A DNA stretch of 55,804 bases from Argonema galeatum A003/A1 (GTDB taxonomy: Bacteria; Cyanobacteriota; Cyanobacteriia; Cyanobacteriales; Aerosakkonemataceae): positions 1-55,804 of the forward strand of contig NZ_JAIQZM010000040.1 in the NCBI RefSeq assembly GCF_023333595.1. Direction: 5' to 3'. Every line of letters begins with the position of its first letter. The stretch's first letter is position 1. The notes under the pieces are model-generated. The model saw only the letters and a list, made by a program, of their open reading frames with translations, was not told the DNA's origin and did not search any database. The translations under genes and the position numbers were made by a program. Below, one piece after another: positions 6,725 through 15,975 of this stretch.

Positions 6725-8875
6725 GTGAGTTATTGTTTAAATTGGGATTGCCCAAAACCCGCCGATCCGTTGAATCTTCCCAATCGCATTTGTCGCAACT
6801 GCGGTTGGGATATATTATTGCAAGGGCGCTATCGGGTCATGCGTCACTTGGGCGGAGGTGGCTTTAGCAAAACCTTTGAAGTGCTGGATGGTGAAATCTC
6901 GAAAGTTTTAAAAGTACTCAAGAGCAACCATCCCAAGGCAGTTTCCCTATTTCAGCAGGAAGAGCAGGTTTTGAGTCGGCTAAGCCATCCGGGTATTCCC
7001 AGAATCGATCGCGAAGCGTATTTTACCATTTTGCCCAGAAAGAGTCAACAACTGCTGCACTGTCTGGTGATGGAGAAAATTGATGGCTGCAATTTAGAAG
7101 AATGGCTCATAGCAAGAAACTATCAGCCTATCTCCCAAGCAGAAGCAGTTGACTGGTTAAAACAGTTGGCAACAATCTTGGCGCAAGTACATCAGCAAGA
7201 ATATTTCCACCGAGATATTAAGCCATCCAACATCATGCGGCGCTCCAATGGGCAATTGGCGTTAATTGATTTTGGCACAGCTAGAGAGATTTCAGGCACT
7301 TACTTAGCGAAAGTCGGTAGCGGACAAAATGTGACGGGAATTATATCCGCAGGCTACACGCCAATCGAGCAAGCTAATGGTAAAGCAGTGCCTCAATCTG
7401 ATTTTTTTGCTTTGGGGCGCACTTTTATTTATCTGCTCACTGGGAAGTCTCCCAATGAGTTGCCTGAAGATCCCCACACGGGTGAATTGTTGTGGCGAAA
7501 TAGTGCCCCGCAGGTATCACAACCAGTCGCGGATTTTATCGATTACTTGATGGCTCCCTTTCCAGGAAATCGCCCCTCAAGTACGCGATTAATTTTACAG
7601 TATCTGGCGGAAATTGAACGCCATTTGTCTTTAAATCAGCTATCATGGCAATTATTTTCATATTACAATACTGCTAAGGTAAGCCCTGTCAAAACTACAA
7701 ATCATTTGACAATACATTTGACAAAGAGGAGGAAGTCTAAAAAGAAAAAGCTTCCTAAGTTTGCTAGTGAATTTCTGGCAGTTAATGCGACTCTAATGCT
7801 GGGATTTACAGGGAGTCAAATTTATGATTATTTAAGCACAAACCCATATCAGCAGAGTTACCAAGGTCGGCCAAAGCAGGCAGAAAAATCGGACTCGGCA
7901 ATTGCAGCAGAAAAAAATATTAATCAGTTGGTTGTGCCATCAACTGCCAAGAGTGACAATAAGCTGATAGAAACGGGGGAGTTGCGTCCTTACAATACCT
8001 TTTTGGGGCATTTCAGCAGGGTAAATGCGATCGCCTTTAGTCCAGATGGAGAAATTCTCGCCAGCGGTGGTGGCGACAGCACCATCAAGTTGTGGGAGCT
8101 AAAAACTGGTAACCAAATTAAAACTTTGTCGGGTCATTTAAGCGGAGTAAATGCGATCGCTTTTAGTCCAGATGGCAAAACTTTAGCTAGTGCCAGTACA
8201 GATAATACTATTAAATTGTGGGACGCCAATACAGGTATGCCGCTGCATACCCTCATCGGTCATTCTGGTTGGGTATCTTCCGTTGCATTCAGTCCCGATG
8301 GGCAAACTATTGCTAGCGGCAGTTACGACAATACCATCAAACTTTGGGATGCCAATACAGGCGAATTGCGGCAAACCCTAACAGGACATTCTTCCTGGGT
8401 ATTTGCTGTCGCATTTAGTCCCGATGGACAGACAATTGCTAGTGGCAGTTTTGACAATACCATTAAATTGTGGAACGCTATTACTGGGGAGAAAAAGCAG
8501 AGTTTAACCGGGCAATCTTTGCGGGTGCGATCGCTTGCTTTCAGTCCTGATGGACAAATGCTCGCCAGCGGTACGGGAGAAGGTACGATCGAACTGTGGG
8601 ACTTGATTGGCTCACGCATCCAAAATACTCTTCACGGACATTCCGATGCGGTGAGTTCGATCGCATTTAGTCCCGATGGACAGAAGCTAGCTAGCAGCGG
8701 TGACTCAACTATCAAGATTTGGGACGCCACCACAGGTGTATTGCTGGATACTCTCACCGGACATTTAGACACAGTTGATGCTATCGCCTTTAGTCCGCGA
8801 TCGCAATTTCTCGCCAGCGGTAGCGATGACAATACAATCAAAATTTGGCCGATCGAGGCGACTGGGGACAAGTAA
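6725..8875 (+). CDS. Serine/threonine protein kinase with zinc-ribbon start and WD40 propeller
   Basis: The 716-residue product begins at GTG. Cys4, Cys9, Cys23 and Cys26 form a likely zinc ribbon. The Hanks-type kinase follows: glycine loop 43-48, Lys63 or Lys66, HRDIKPSN at 162-169, and DFGTARE from 182. A basic linker and a hydrophobic stretch around 348-370 suggest a membrane anchor. The C-terminal half (about 425-716) has seven WD40 repeats, most with the signature IAFSPDGxxLASG...IKLWD, forming one propeller. This layout is common in filamentous cyanobacteria, where such kinases act in signalling of mostly unknown input. It stands alone, without an operon partner. The WD40 repeats are very alike at DNA level, so copy number may vary between strains. 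Confidence 0.93.
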   Translation: MSYCLNWDCPKPADPLNLPNRICRNCGWDILLQGRYRVMRHLGGGGFSKTFEVLDGEISKVLKVLKSNHPKAVSLFQQEEQVLSRLSHPGIPRIDREAYFTILPRKSQQLLHCLVMEKIDGCNLEEWLIARNYQPISQAEAVDWLKQLATILAQVHQQEYFHRDIKPSNIMRRSNGQLALIDFGTAREISGTYLAKVGSGQNVTGIISAGYTPIEQANGKAVPQSDFFALGRTFIYLLTGKSPNELPEDPHTGELLWRNSAPQVSQPVADFIDYLMAPFPGNRPSSTRLILQYLAEIERHLSLNQLSWQLFSYYNTAKVSPVKTTNHLTIHLTKRRKSKKKKLPKFASEFLAVNATLMLGFTGSQIYDYLSTNPYQQSYQGRPKQAEKSDSAIAAEKNINQLVVPSTAKSDNKLIETGELRPYNTFLGHFSRVNAIAFSPDGEILASGGGDSTIKLWELKTGNQIKTLSGHLSGVNAIAFSPDGKTLASASTDNTIKLWDANTGMPLHTLIGHSGWVSSVAFSPDGQTIASGSYDNTIKLWDANTGELRQTLTGHSSWVFAVAFSPDGQTIASGSFDNTIKLWNAITGEKKQSLTGQSLRVRSLAFSPDGQMLASGTGEGTIELWDLIGSRIQNTLHGHSDAVSSIAFSPDGQKLASSGDSTIKIWDATTGVLLDTLTGHLDTVDAIAFSPRSQFLASGSDDNTIKIWPIEATGDK

Positions 8876-9026
8876 GAAGGGGCTAGGGGCTAGGGGCTAG
8901 GGGCTAGGGGAAGAAGGGGGGAGGGGTCAAAAACAGTTGGTGAATTGGGGGGACAAGGGGGACTCTTGAAGACTTTTTCTGCCAACCAACTACTTATGAC
9001 CGCACCCAAGCAAATATAGGCAGTTT

Positions 9027-9656
9027 TTACCGCAAACCTTTCTTCACCCAATCCCGGAACGATCGAAACACCGTCGGATCGTCTACCATCTCTGCCTCTC
9101 GGAGGAACTGCATAAACTCTGGCAGTGCTAAAAATGGAAAAGTCAGCCTTTGGGTTGGCTTTCCATCTTTTCCTTCTCCGAGTAGGTAAACTTTGACTGT
9201 GATGCCATCGTAGCACCAGACTTCTGGAATACCCAAAGCCGCATAGATTGATATCCGATTGAGCGAACTGGTGCTAATATCGATCTCGATCGCCAAATCC
9301 GGGGGAGGGTCGCAGGTCAAGTCAATTTCTTGCTTACCGACTACAGCAGACGCATTTTGGATGTAGAAACATTCGTCAGGTTCCAACCCCCGCTCCAAAT
9401 CCTGACGCTTAAAGGTCGTAGAACCTGCATTAATTAGGGGAATATTTCGCTCCTCAGCTAGAATATTAATAAAACGTCCGATTAATGTTTTGTAGCGCTG
9501 ATGCCTATAGGAGGGACTAATTAGTTCTAGATTGCCGCGATCGTAGGTAACGCGAACCGGACGATTTTGTAAGACTTTTAGTATAGTTTCATAGGCATCC
9601 CAGCTGATGTCTGTAAGCAGAAATTTTTGTTTGGGTTGAATTAGATCGAGATCCAT
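9027..9656 (-). CDS. Uma2 family (DUF820) PD-(D/E)XK endonuclease-like protein
   Basis: The 209-residue protein matches the Uma2/DUF820 family, which has a restriction-endonuclease-like fold and is hugely expanded in cyanobacteria. Visible hallmarks are GNLELISPSYRHQRY with the first acidic/His positions, the PPDLAIEIDISTSS core that supplies the catalytic Asp and Glu, the IYAALGIPEVWCYD strand and GITVKVY. The length is normal and the start is ATG. It is a single gene preceded by about 270 bp without other genes. Its cellular role is not established for the family; some members are thought to be mobile-element or repair nucleases. Confidence 0.85.
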   Translation of the reverse strand: MDLDLIQPKQKFLLTDISWDAYETILKVLQNRPVRVTYDRGNLELISPSYRHQRYKTLIGRFINILAEERNIPLINAGSTTFKRQDLERGLEPDECFYIQNASAVVGKQEIDLTCDPPPDLAIEIDISTSSLNRISIYAALGIPEVWCYDGITVKVYLLGEGKDGKPTQRLTFPFLALPEFMQFLREAEMVDDPTVFRSFRDWVKKGLR

Positions 9657-9932
9657 AATAAATGCTCAATTTTATGAAGTTCATAGTAAAGATTGTCTCA
9701 CTCAAACGCGATAAGTAATGCCGGATCTTGACTTAGGCAAAATTATTACTCATACACTAATAGTAGTGTATAGTGCTTTGCAACGCACCCTACCACTTGA
9801 GTTGCTGGGTAATTTCTGCTGACCTAGCTTCTACCTGTGGTGAGATGTTTCACAATAAATCTGGGAATTTATACTATAGCAAAAGTCACTCATTCAAAAG
9901 TGAAATGCTTGCGGTGAATTGGTTCTGGTGTT

Positions 9933-10247
9933 TTAGGATGTCCTTCTTCCTTGACTACGTTCTTCAATTATCAGCGTGACTCGGTATTCTCCCGGTTTCA
10001 TATCGGACTCTACCTCAGCTGTCAGCTTGCCATCATCTGTAACAATTGCTTTTGCTTTAATAGTTTTCATGGTCACATATCTGTCACCATCTTCGCTGGT
10101 GATTTTCACTATAGATTTCTGTTTATCTTTGAGATAGCGTTGAGAATATTTACCTCTCACTGCTTTGCTCAAATCATATCCATCCAGGATTTCTGAGTAG
10201 TCATCAGGCATTTCATAATCACTCTTTTGCTTAGATAATTCGCTCAT
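9933..10247 (-). CDS. Putative antitoxin partner of BrnT
   Basis: The product has 104 residues from the ATG at 10247, which has a strong AAAGGAGAA Shine-Dalgarno six bases upstream and overlaps the toxin gene by 17 bp. The N-terminal half contains YDLSKAVRGKY, the motif seen in many cyanobacterial antitoxins next to BrnT-like toxins. The C-terminal half (DGDRYVTMKTIKAKAIV through PGEYRVTLIIEE) is beta-rich and looks like an extra module. A longer in-frame start at 10325 would run through the toxin and lacks a binding site. DNA binding and neutralisation are inferred from position only. Confidence 0.65.
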   Translation of the reverse strand: MSELSKQKSDYEMPDDYSEILDGYDLSKAVRGKYSQRYLKDKQKSIVKITSEDGDRYVTMKTIKAKAIVTDDGKLTAEVESDMKPGEYRVTLIIEERSQGRRTS

Positions 10248-10512
10248 AGATTCTCCTTTCAGAATTGGTAACAGGTCTAGCGCTGATGATACGAATATTA
10301 TCTCCTCGATCTCTGTGGACAACAACTAGCAGCCGTTGCTCCTCAGAATAGCCAATCGTTAAAAAGCGGTCTTCTTCATAGGGGTGTAGTAGGTCATCAA
10401 GAGTAATGGAGAATGGCTCGTCGAAAACTGTTTCAGCTTCTTCAAATGAAACGCCATGTTTTTTAATATTTGCCTCTGCCTTTTGCTCATCCCACTCAAA
10501 GTTAAGCGTCAT
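10231..10512 (-). CDS. BrnT family toxin (RelE-like ribonuclease)
   Basis: The 93-residue protein has the BrnT pattern: FEWDEQKAEANIKKHGVSFEEAETVF at the start, a middle with EDRFLTIGYSEEQRLLVVVH, and the ending RIISARPVTNSERRIYE. BrnT toxins are RNases of the RelE fold that stop translation. The gene is first of a two-gene minus-strand operon with the antitoxin overlapping its 3' end, the toxin-first order typical of brnTA. Length and motifs appear intact. Confidence 0.88.
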   Translation of the reverse strand: MTLNFEWDEQKAEANIKKHGVSFEEAETVFDEPFSITLDDLLHPYEEDRFLTIGYSEEQRLLVVVHRDRGDNIRIISARPVTNSERRIYERII

Positions 10513-10582
10513 TCACCAGTCTCTCTAATCCCCTATTCTCTAGATTGTAGCCTCTGTTTCTATAGGATGCGCTCGCACTACA

Positions 10583-11560
10583 TCAAACATACAAACTCGC
10601 CACATATTCCCCATAACCGTTATAAGGAAGGGTAATGCGTTTTTCCCAAGAAAACTTCTGCCCCTTACCGACAAATTTTTCTGTTGCTTGCGACCAACGA
10701 GGATGAGGCTTAGTCGGATTCACATTTGCCACAAAATCATATTCGTTCGGCACAAGTGTATTCCAAAAAGTTGCTGGCTGATTTTCTACAAACTCAATTT
10801 TTACAATTGACTTCGCACCCTTAAAACCATACTTCCACGGTATTACTTCTCTGATCGGCGCACCGTGTTGTTTTGGCAAGGAATGACCGTAAACTCCTAC
10901 TGCAAAAAACGCCAACTCGTTCGCCATTTCTTCTAAGCGCAGACCTTCTGTGTAGGGCCAAGGCAATTTTTTCCCCAATGTCCAAAAGGGGCCGATCGTA
11001 ATTTTAGGATTGTAATAGGAGGTAAAGCGTACAAATTTAGCTTTAGAAGTAGGCTCAACAGCCGCCATTAATTCGCGCATGGGAAATCCAATCCACGGAA
11101 TCGCCATCGACCATGCTTCAACGCAGCGAAAGCGATAAATCCGCTCTTCTAAAGGAAACTTTTTCTGCAAATCGTCTAAATCGTAAGTGCGGGGATTTTT
11201 CACCAGACCAGTTACTTCGACTTTCCAATCTTCAGTTGGCAAAGCTTGGGCTGCTTGCCAAATCGATTTACCGCTACCAAATTCATAATAATTATTGTAT
11301 CTGCCAGCGAGAGTTTCTTCAGTGATTGGACGATCGACCGCCGCAAATGCTGGATTGCGTTTAACTGAAGTTAATTTAGCCTTATCCAAACTTGTTGACA
11401 AGGTGACTTTTGATTCCTCAGATTGCTGACATCCGAGTATTGGCATGATACTTGCCCCCATCAGCGTTTTGAGAAAGCGACGCCGATTGAAAAAAACAGC
11501 TTCTGGGGTTACTTCCCGTTCGGGAATTTCCCATGATTTAGGCACGCGAATTATCGTCAT
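10583..11560 (-). CDS. msrP: Protein-methionine-sulfoxide reductase catalytic subunit MsrP (YedY)
   Basis: This periplasmic molybdopterin enzyme repairs oxidised methionines in exported proteins. The preferred start is the ATG at 11560, giving 325 residues; the upstream start at 11611 adds a non-family extension. A Tat signal with the twin-arginine motif NRRRFLK is followed by a hydrophobic stretch and GCQQ, which could also be a lipobox. The sulfite-oxidase-like core includes RFRCVEAWSMAIPWIG, whose Cys ligates molybdenum, and HGAPIREVIPWKYGFKGAKSI. The haem-binding partner MsrQ is not adjacent. Identification is firm. Confidence 0.9.
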   Translation of the reverse strand: MTIIRVPKSWEIPEREVTPEAVFFNRRRFLKTLMGASIMPILGCQQSEESKVTLSTSLDKAKLTSVKRNPAFAAVDRPITEETLAGRYNNYYEFGSGKSIWQAAQALPTEDWKVEVTGLVKNPRTYDLDDLQKKFPLEERIYRFRCVEAWSMAIPWIGFPMRELMAAVEPTSKAKFVRFTSYYNPKITIGPFWTLGKKLPWPYTEGLRLEEMANELAFFAVGVYGHSLPKQHGAPIREVIPWKYGFKGAKSIVKIEFVENQPATFWNTLVPNEYDFVANVNPTKPHPRWSQATEKFVGKGQKFSWEKRITLPYNGYGEYVASLYV

Positions 11561-11702
11561 TGCGGATCGAATCCTAATTTTTAATGAGTGGCTATAAAAG
11601 TCAAAAGTCAAAAGTCAAAAGTCAAAAAAACAAGGGTTGGGGAGAAAATAGGTAATCAATTTGCTAGTTAGTTCCATTGGCTCTTGTTCGGAATGGATAA
11701 TG

Positions 11703-11754
11703 GGTACGTTGTTGCGCTTAGCGCTCTTAGAGCGCTAAAGCGCAACAACGTACC
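11703..11754. repeat. Long near-perfect hairpin
   Basis: The left arm GGTACGTTGTTGCGCT then TAGCGCTCT and the right arm AGAGCGCTAAAGCGCAAC then AACGTACC pair over 25 bp with one bulged base and almost no loop. It lies between the 3' end of the TPR gene and the 5' end of msrP, both on the minus strand. It could form a cruciform, or end TPR transcription, but there is no T-run. Confidence 0.8.
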
Positions 11755-11819
11755 TACTCCTACCAGTCTTAATGATATAACTAGCAACTTACGTTAATAG
11801 GGTTTAGAAGCAGAAATCT

Positions 11820-12686
11820 TCATTTTTTGAGTAATTCCTGAAACCGATCGTTTCCGCGAATTCGGTCAAAATACGAGCTAGTTGCGGCTAGGATGAGGTA
11901 TTTGTCTGGATTTAGCTCGATCGCCTGTTGCAAGCTTTCAATAGCCTGATTGACCTTAATTAAGATTCCAAAACAACAAGCTTTACAGTACCAAAGGTCA
12001 GCTTTGTCAGGATTAATTTCTATGGCTTTATTGTAGCTGGCGATCGCTTCCCGATATCGACCATTAGCTAGCAGCGCATCGCCTCGGCGATACCAAGCCC
12101 AATAATCCTTCGGTCTTAGCCTCAGCGCCTTATTATAATAGGCGATCGCTTCCTTGTAACGACCCATCAAACGCAAAGTGTCGCCTCGCCAATACCACAC
12201 CCAGTAGTCGTTCGGTCTCAAATTCAAGGCTCGATCGTAACTGACTAGAGCATCGTCGTAACGCCGTGACTCCCGCAGCGCATGGCCCCGATTATACCAC
12301 GCCCAGTAATCCTCCGGTCTCAACTTTAACGCTTCGTCATAACTGGCTAGAGCCTCTTCATAACGTTCCACTTTATGCAGCGTATGACCCCGCCAGTACC
12401 AAGTCCAGTATTCCAGCGGGTTCAACTTCAGCGCTCGATCGTAGCTGGCTAGAGCATCTTCGTAAAGGCCCAGATCGTCCAGAGCATTTCCCCGTTGATA
12501 CCAAGCTCGGCAGTCATCCGACTTGCACTCTATAGCTTTATCGTAACTAGCTAGAGCATCCCTGTAGCGCCGACCGGCACGCAACGCATTGCCCCGCCTA
12601 TACCAGGATCTGTAGTCATCGGGACGGCACTCCAGCGCTTTATTATGGCTACCGTTCACTTGGTCAAAAGGGATGAGGCGATTCAT
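11820..12686 (-). CDS. Tetratricopeptide repeat protein
   Basis: The 288-residue product is built of about seven TPR units with the consensus YEDALASYDKALxLxPxDYWxWYxRGxAL, plus a final helical cap. TPRs form a superhelix for protein-protein contacts. Unusually, the turn between repeats is Trp-rich (YWAWYNRG, YWVWYWRG, YWTWYWRG), a variant common in cyanobacterial TPR arrays. There is no signal peptide or catalytic domain. The 34-codon repeats are very alike, pointing to recent internal duplication. The partner is unknown. Confidence 0.9.
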   Translation of the reverse strand: MNRLIPFDQVNGSHNKALECRPDDYRSWYRRGNALRAGRRYRDALASYDKAIECKSDDCRAWYQRGNALDDLGLYEDALASYDRALKLNPLEYWTWYWRGHTLHKVERYEEALASYDEALKLRPEDYWAWYNRGHALRESRRYDDALVSYDRALNLRPNDYWVWYWRGDTLRLMGRYKEAIAYYNKALRLRPKDYWAWYRRGDALLANGRYREAIASYNKAIEINPDKADLWYCKACCFGILIKVNQAIESLQQAIELNPDKYLILAATSSYFDRIRGNDRFQELLKK

Positions 12687-13049
12687 ATTAACCTGTTAGC
12701 ATTAACTATATATGACAGTAGTATATAAAAGTTTTAAACCTGATAGGGTTATTTCCCTATCAGGTTTATCCCAGCAAAATAGCCCAAGAGCGAATACACT
12801 TTCCTGGCTGGGTATATTTTAAAGACACTCTACGCCTATTGCGAAAACTTTTGATTTTCCGATTGGGGATTGATGGTTATGAAATGTTGACTTTTGACTG
12901 TAATTCTCAACCTACCAATTTCCCCATTTCTAGCCACAGTATCCTCAAGTGCAGCGGCGCATCATTTTTCCCGCTATCTCTGTAATTGGCAGCAGAATGC
13001 AGTAATCTGAAATATAGCCTTTAAAATCAACTAATCAAACCACTTTTTT
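12687..13049. other. Divergent intergenic region with 13-bp hairpin
   Basis: No gene is visible between the divergent TPR and pentapeptide genes. A perfect stem of 13 bp (AAACCTGATAGGG, 12736-12748; complement 12755-12767) with a 6-base loop lies in the presumed 5' leader of the TPR gene. The rest is AT-rich and must hold both promoters; no clear hexamers could be assigned. Confidence 0.6.
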
Positions 13050-13541
13050 ATGATTTTCCGGCAACTGACTGCATTCCTATTCGCTCTTATTCTCTGCTGT
13101 TCTGCCTTACCAGCGCAAGCACTAAAGTATCCTCCTCCCCTGTCTTTTACCAATGCAGCACTGACAGGAAAAGATTTCTCCGGTCAAACCCTGCGGGTAG
13201 CTGAGTTTTCCAGCGCCAATTTAGAATGGACAAACTTTGCCAATGCTGACTTGCGTGGAGCCGTTTTTAGCACCTCTATCATGACTGGCGCAAATTTGCA
13301 CGCAGCAGACTTGACTAACGCAATGCTGGATCAAGCTATCCTTACCGATGCCGATTTAAGCGATGCCGTTTTAGTCCAAGCAATTTTACTGCGCTCTATT
13401 ATTAATGGTGTTAATATTACTGGTGCAGACTTCACCGATGCCCTACTAGATGGAGCCCAAATCAGACAATTATGCCAACAAGCAAGCGGTGTCAATTCTA
13501 AAACAGGCGTGGTGACTCGCGATTCTCTTGGTTGCAGGTAA
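13050..13541 (+). CDS. Pentapeptide repeat protein with signal peptide
   Basis: The 163-residue protein begins with a cleavable signal (hydrophobic residues 5-20, cleavage near PAQA-LKY). About 17 pentapeptide repeats of the A(D/N)LxX type follow (ANLEWTNFANADLRGAVF and so on), making a right-handed quadrilateral beta-helix. The C-terminal end has two cysteines (RQLCQQ, SLGCR) spaced as in lumenal TL17-like proteins. It is probably lumenal or periplasmic, of structural or unknown function. Confidence 0.88.
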   Translation: MIFRQLTAFLFALILCCSALPAQALKYPPPLSFTNAALTGKDFSGQTLRVAEFSSANLEWTNFANADLRGAVFSTSIMTGANLHAADLTNAMLDQAILTDADLSDAVLVQAILLRSIINGVNITGADFTDALLDGAQIRQLCQQASGVNSKTGVVTRDSLGCR

Positions 13542-13858
13542 TATCGTTTCCGGTTGTGTCTGAATCATTATGGCCGCAGAGGGGCAGAGGGGCAGAGGGG
13601 CAGAGGGGAAAAACGAACAATTCCGACGCAGACGGATTTGATATAATTCCCAGACTTATATGGATTACCTAAATGTTTGCTACAGATGTAGGGGCAATTC
13701 ATGGATTGCCCCTACATCAGAGAGTGTTATTATGTAGCATAAATAAATCCAAACGATATTAGAGCCTATCCGAAAAATCCTAAATAAAAGTCGGAAGCAT
13801 TACCATAATTCTATACCCATCTGTGTTCATCTGTGTTAATGTGTGGTAAAAAATCTCT
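13542..13858. other. Intergenic stretch with tandem and hairpin repeats
   Basis: It holds a 9-bp tandem repeat GCAGAGGGG (13576-13608), a 14-bp perfect hairpin GATGTAGGGGCAAT/ATTGCCCCTACATC (13685-13718) and a stretch with CATCTGTGTTCATCTGTGTTAA related to other dispersed repeats. No gene is seen. Confidence 0.75.
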
Positions 13859-14740
13859 TCAATTTACTTTTCGGATCTGCCTGCGTTCCCCCTGCCCCAA
13901 TCTGTCAGCTTGGCTTGGATGAATTGCGACTGAATTAGCAGGATAAGGCCCATCAAATGGGATTTCATTGTAGGGATCTGTGGGGCTAACGATCCGGTAA
14001 CCGAAGTTGGCAAGAAATTCGTATATGGTTCTAATATTATGAGGAGTATACTTAAAGAAAATTGGCAGAGTTTCAAAATAAACTAACGGATGATACTTCT
14101 CCAGTACTGCCTTACCGCCAACTAAAACATCATATTCCATGCCTTCAACATCTATTTTGATCGCATCTATTTTGTCTATGTTTTCAAGTAATACCCACTC
14201 ATCTAGAGAAATTACATCTACCGGAATGCCAGAAATTGCCTGTAAAGCTCCATTCCCTCTATATTCTTGGTCTTCGTGATAAAAAAGTTGGCCTTTGGCT
14301 AATCCTAATCCGAACGGTACAACTTTTACGAGATTTTTCAGTTTGGGATTTAACTCTATGTTTGCTTGCAGACGAGAACGGATAGTTTGTGCTGGTTCAA
14401 AAGCGTAAATCTTACCATGATTGATTAAACTGGCAGCTACTAAGGTGAGTAGACCGCAATTTGCACCAATATCCAAAAAGACATCATCTGCACGAATAGC
14501 CTTGCGTAAAAATTTTGTAGTGACAACATCGTACACCCCGCCAAGCCAAACAGAAGCTTCTATAGGATATGTTGTATCAACTTTAAATTTATATTGACCG
14601 CAATACTTATTGACAAGATAGGTTTGTCTTTTGGGTAGTAGGGTGGCGAATTTTCCGGCTCCTCTACCCGTTAAAGCAGAAATCGGTCTTACTATTAGGC
14701 GTAAAATAAGGCTAAATATAACGATCCAAATTTGTTTCAT
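13859..14740 (-). CDS. FkbM family methyltransferase
   Basis: The product has 293 residues from the ATG at 14740; a start at 14791 would add an unlikely leader and touch purK. It is an SAM-dependent methyltransferase of the FkbM type: VFLDIGANCGLLTLVAA is SAM-binding motif I, IYAFEPAQ motif II, and IDAIKIDVEGMEYDVLVG is the FkbM signature with its acidic and Gly positions. Members methylate sugars, polyketides or lipids. The N-terminus is hydrophobic (IWIVIFSLILRLIV), suggesting membrane attachment. It is divergently arranged with purK, and its substrate is unknown. Confidence 0.85.
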   Translation of the reverse strand: MKQIWIVIFSLILRLIVRPISALTGRGAGKFATLLPKRQTYLVNKYCGQYKFKVDTTYPIEASVWLGGVYDVVTTKFLRKAIRADDVFLDIGANCGLLTLVAASLINHGKIYAFEPAQTIRSRLQANIELNPKLKNLVKVVPFGLGLAKGQLFYHEDQEYRGNGALQAISGIPVDVISLDEWVLLENIDKIDAIKIDVEGMEYDVLVGGKAVLEKYHPLVYFETLPIFFKYTPHNIRTIYEFLANFGYRIVSPTDPYNEIPFDGPYPANSVAIHPSQADRLGQGERRQIRKVN

Positions 14741-14790
14741 AATAAGAACATAGACGATGACCGATGACGGATGACTAATGACAATTAGCA

Positions 14791-15966
14791 ATGAACAATA
14801 TTAAGCGAGTTGGGGTTATTGGGGGAGGACAGCTAGCTTGGATGATGGCGGGTGCAGCAAAGGCGTTGGGAGTTGAGTTAGCGATTCAAACGCCCCATCC
14901 CAGCGATCCAGCTGTTGCATTTGCAGCCTTCACCATTTTTGCACCTGTGGATGATTCTGCGGCCACAGCTGAGCTAGCAACTCGCTGCGATGCGATCGCA
15001 TTTGAGAATGAGTTTATCAACCTGGAAGCTCTAATGCCCCTACAAGAGCAAGGCGTTTTGTTTCGTCCCAGACTAGAGGCGTTAGCGCCCCTACTGGATA
15101 AATACGACCAACGCTGCTATTTAAGGGATTTGGGTTTACCAGTCCCGAAATTTGTCGCCCTTGAGGAGAGGGGGAGTGGGGGAGTGGGGGAGAGGGGGAG
15201 AGGGGGAGAATATCCAATTCCATTCCCGGCAGTATTAAAGGTGCGACGGCACGGCTACGATGGTCAGGGAACTTTTATCATCAAAGACCGGAAAGCCCTG
15301 GAAGCGACTTTGCAGCGACTCGGACATACCCCCGTATTGCTAGAAGAATTTATCCCCTTTGAACGGGAACTGGCGGTAATTGCAGCTCGTTCCAGTGCTG
15401 GCGAGATGGCAATTTATCCTGTCGTAGAAACCCAGCAGGAAGAACAGGTTTGTCGGCGGGTGCTGGTGCCAGCAGGTATCGACCCAGCAGTAACCGGACA
15501 GATTGAAGCGATCGCTCATACCCTACTCAATAGCCTACAAGCTGTCGGAGTATTTGGCATCGAACTATTTCTGACCGCTGATGGCAAAGTATTGGTCAAT
15601 GAAATCGCACCCCGCACCCACAACTCCGGACACTTCACCCTTGATGCCTGTTATACCTCCCAATTTGAGCAACATCTGCGAGCCATTTGCGACCTACCCT
15701 TGGGCAATCCAGCCCTAAAGTGCGGTGCAGCAGTCATGGTGAATCTATTGGGTTACGAATATTCCCACAACGATTACCTCGCCAAACGGCAACAGCTAGC
15801 TCAATTGCCCAACTCTCACGTCCACTGGTACGGTAAAAGCGAATCCCGCCCCGGTCGCAAACTCGGCCACGTTACCGTTCTTTTGGATGGGGCAACCAAG
15901 TCTGAGGCACAAGTAGTGGCACAAACTCTTGAATCCATCTGGTACAGTTCTCGATCTGTACGCTAG
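14791..15966 (+). CDS. purK: 5-(carboxyamino)imidazole ribonucleotide synthase (PurK)
   Basis: This ATP-grasp enzyme of purine synthesis joins bicarbonate and AIR to N5-CAIR. Visible are the N-terminal dinucleotide-fold GVIGGGQLAWMM, the ATP-grasp segment PFPAVLKVRRHGYDGQGT, LLEEFIPFERELAVI, and the metal/substrate loop NEIAPRTHNSGH. The length of 391 is slightly above normal because of a Gly/Arg/Glu-rich stretch (EERGSGGVGERGRGGE) encoded by a GGGGGAGWG-type simple repeat at about 15161-15210, just before the ATP-binding beta strand. The rest is canonical, so the enzyme is probably functional. A probable 6S RNA gene follows. Confidence 0.93.
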   Translation: MNNIKRVGVIGGGQLAWMMAGAAKALGVELAIQTPHPSDPAVAFAAFTIFAPVDDSAATAELATRCDAIAFENEFINLEALMPLQEQGVLFRPRLEALAPLLDKYDQRCYLRDLGLPVPKFVALEERGSGGVGERGRGGEYPIPFPAVLKVRRHGYDGQGTFIIKDRKALEATLQRLGHTPVLLEEFIPFERELAVIAARSSAGEMAIYPVVETQQEEQVCRRVLVPAGIDPAVTGQIEAIAHTLLNSLQAVGVFGIELFLTADGKVLVNEIAPRTHNSGHFTLDACYTSQFEQHLRAICDLPLGNPALKCGAAVMVNLLGYEYSHNDYLAKRQQLAQLPNSHVHWYGKSESRPGRKLGHVTVLLDGATKSEAQVVAQTLESIWYSSRSVR

Positions 15967-15975
15967 AATATGAAA

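Noticed and set aside
8183..8871. Several frames on both strands over the WD40 repeats
   Set aside because: Repeat-derived shadows of the kinase-WD40 gene.
13576..13608. Possible CRISPR-like array
   Set aside because: It is a contiguous 9-bp tandem repeat without spacers. No CRISPR array or cas gene is seen anywhere in the window.
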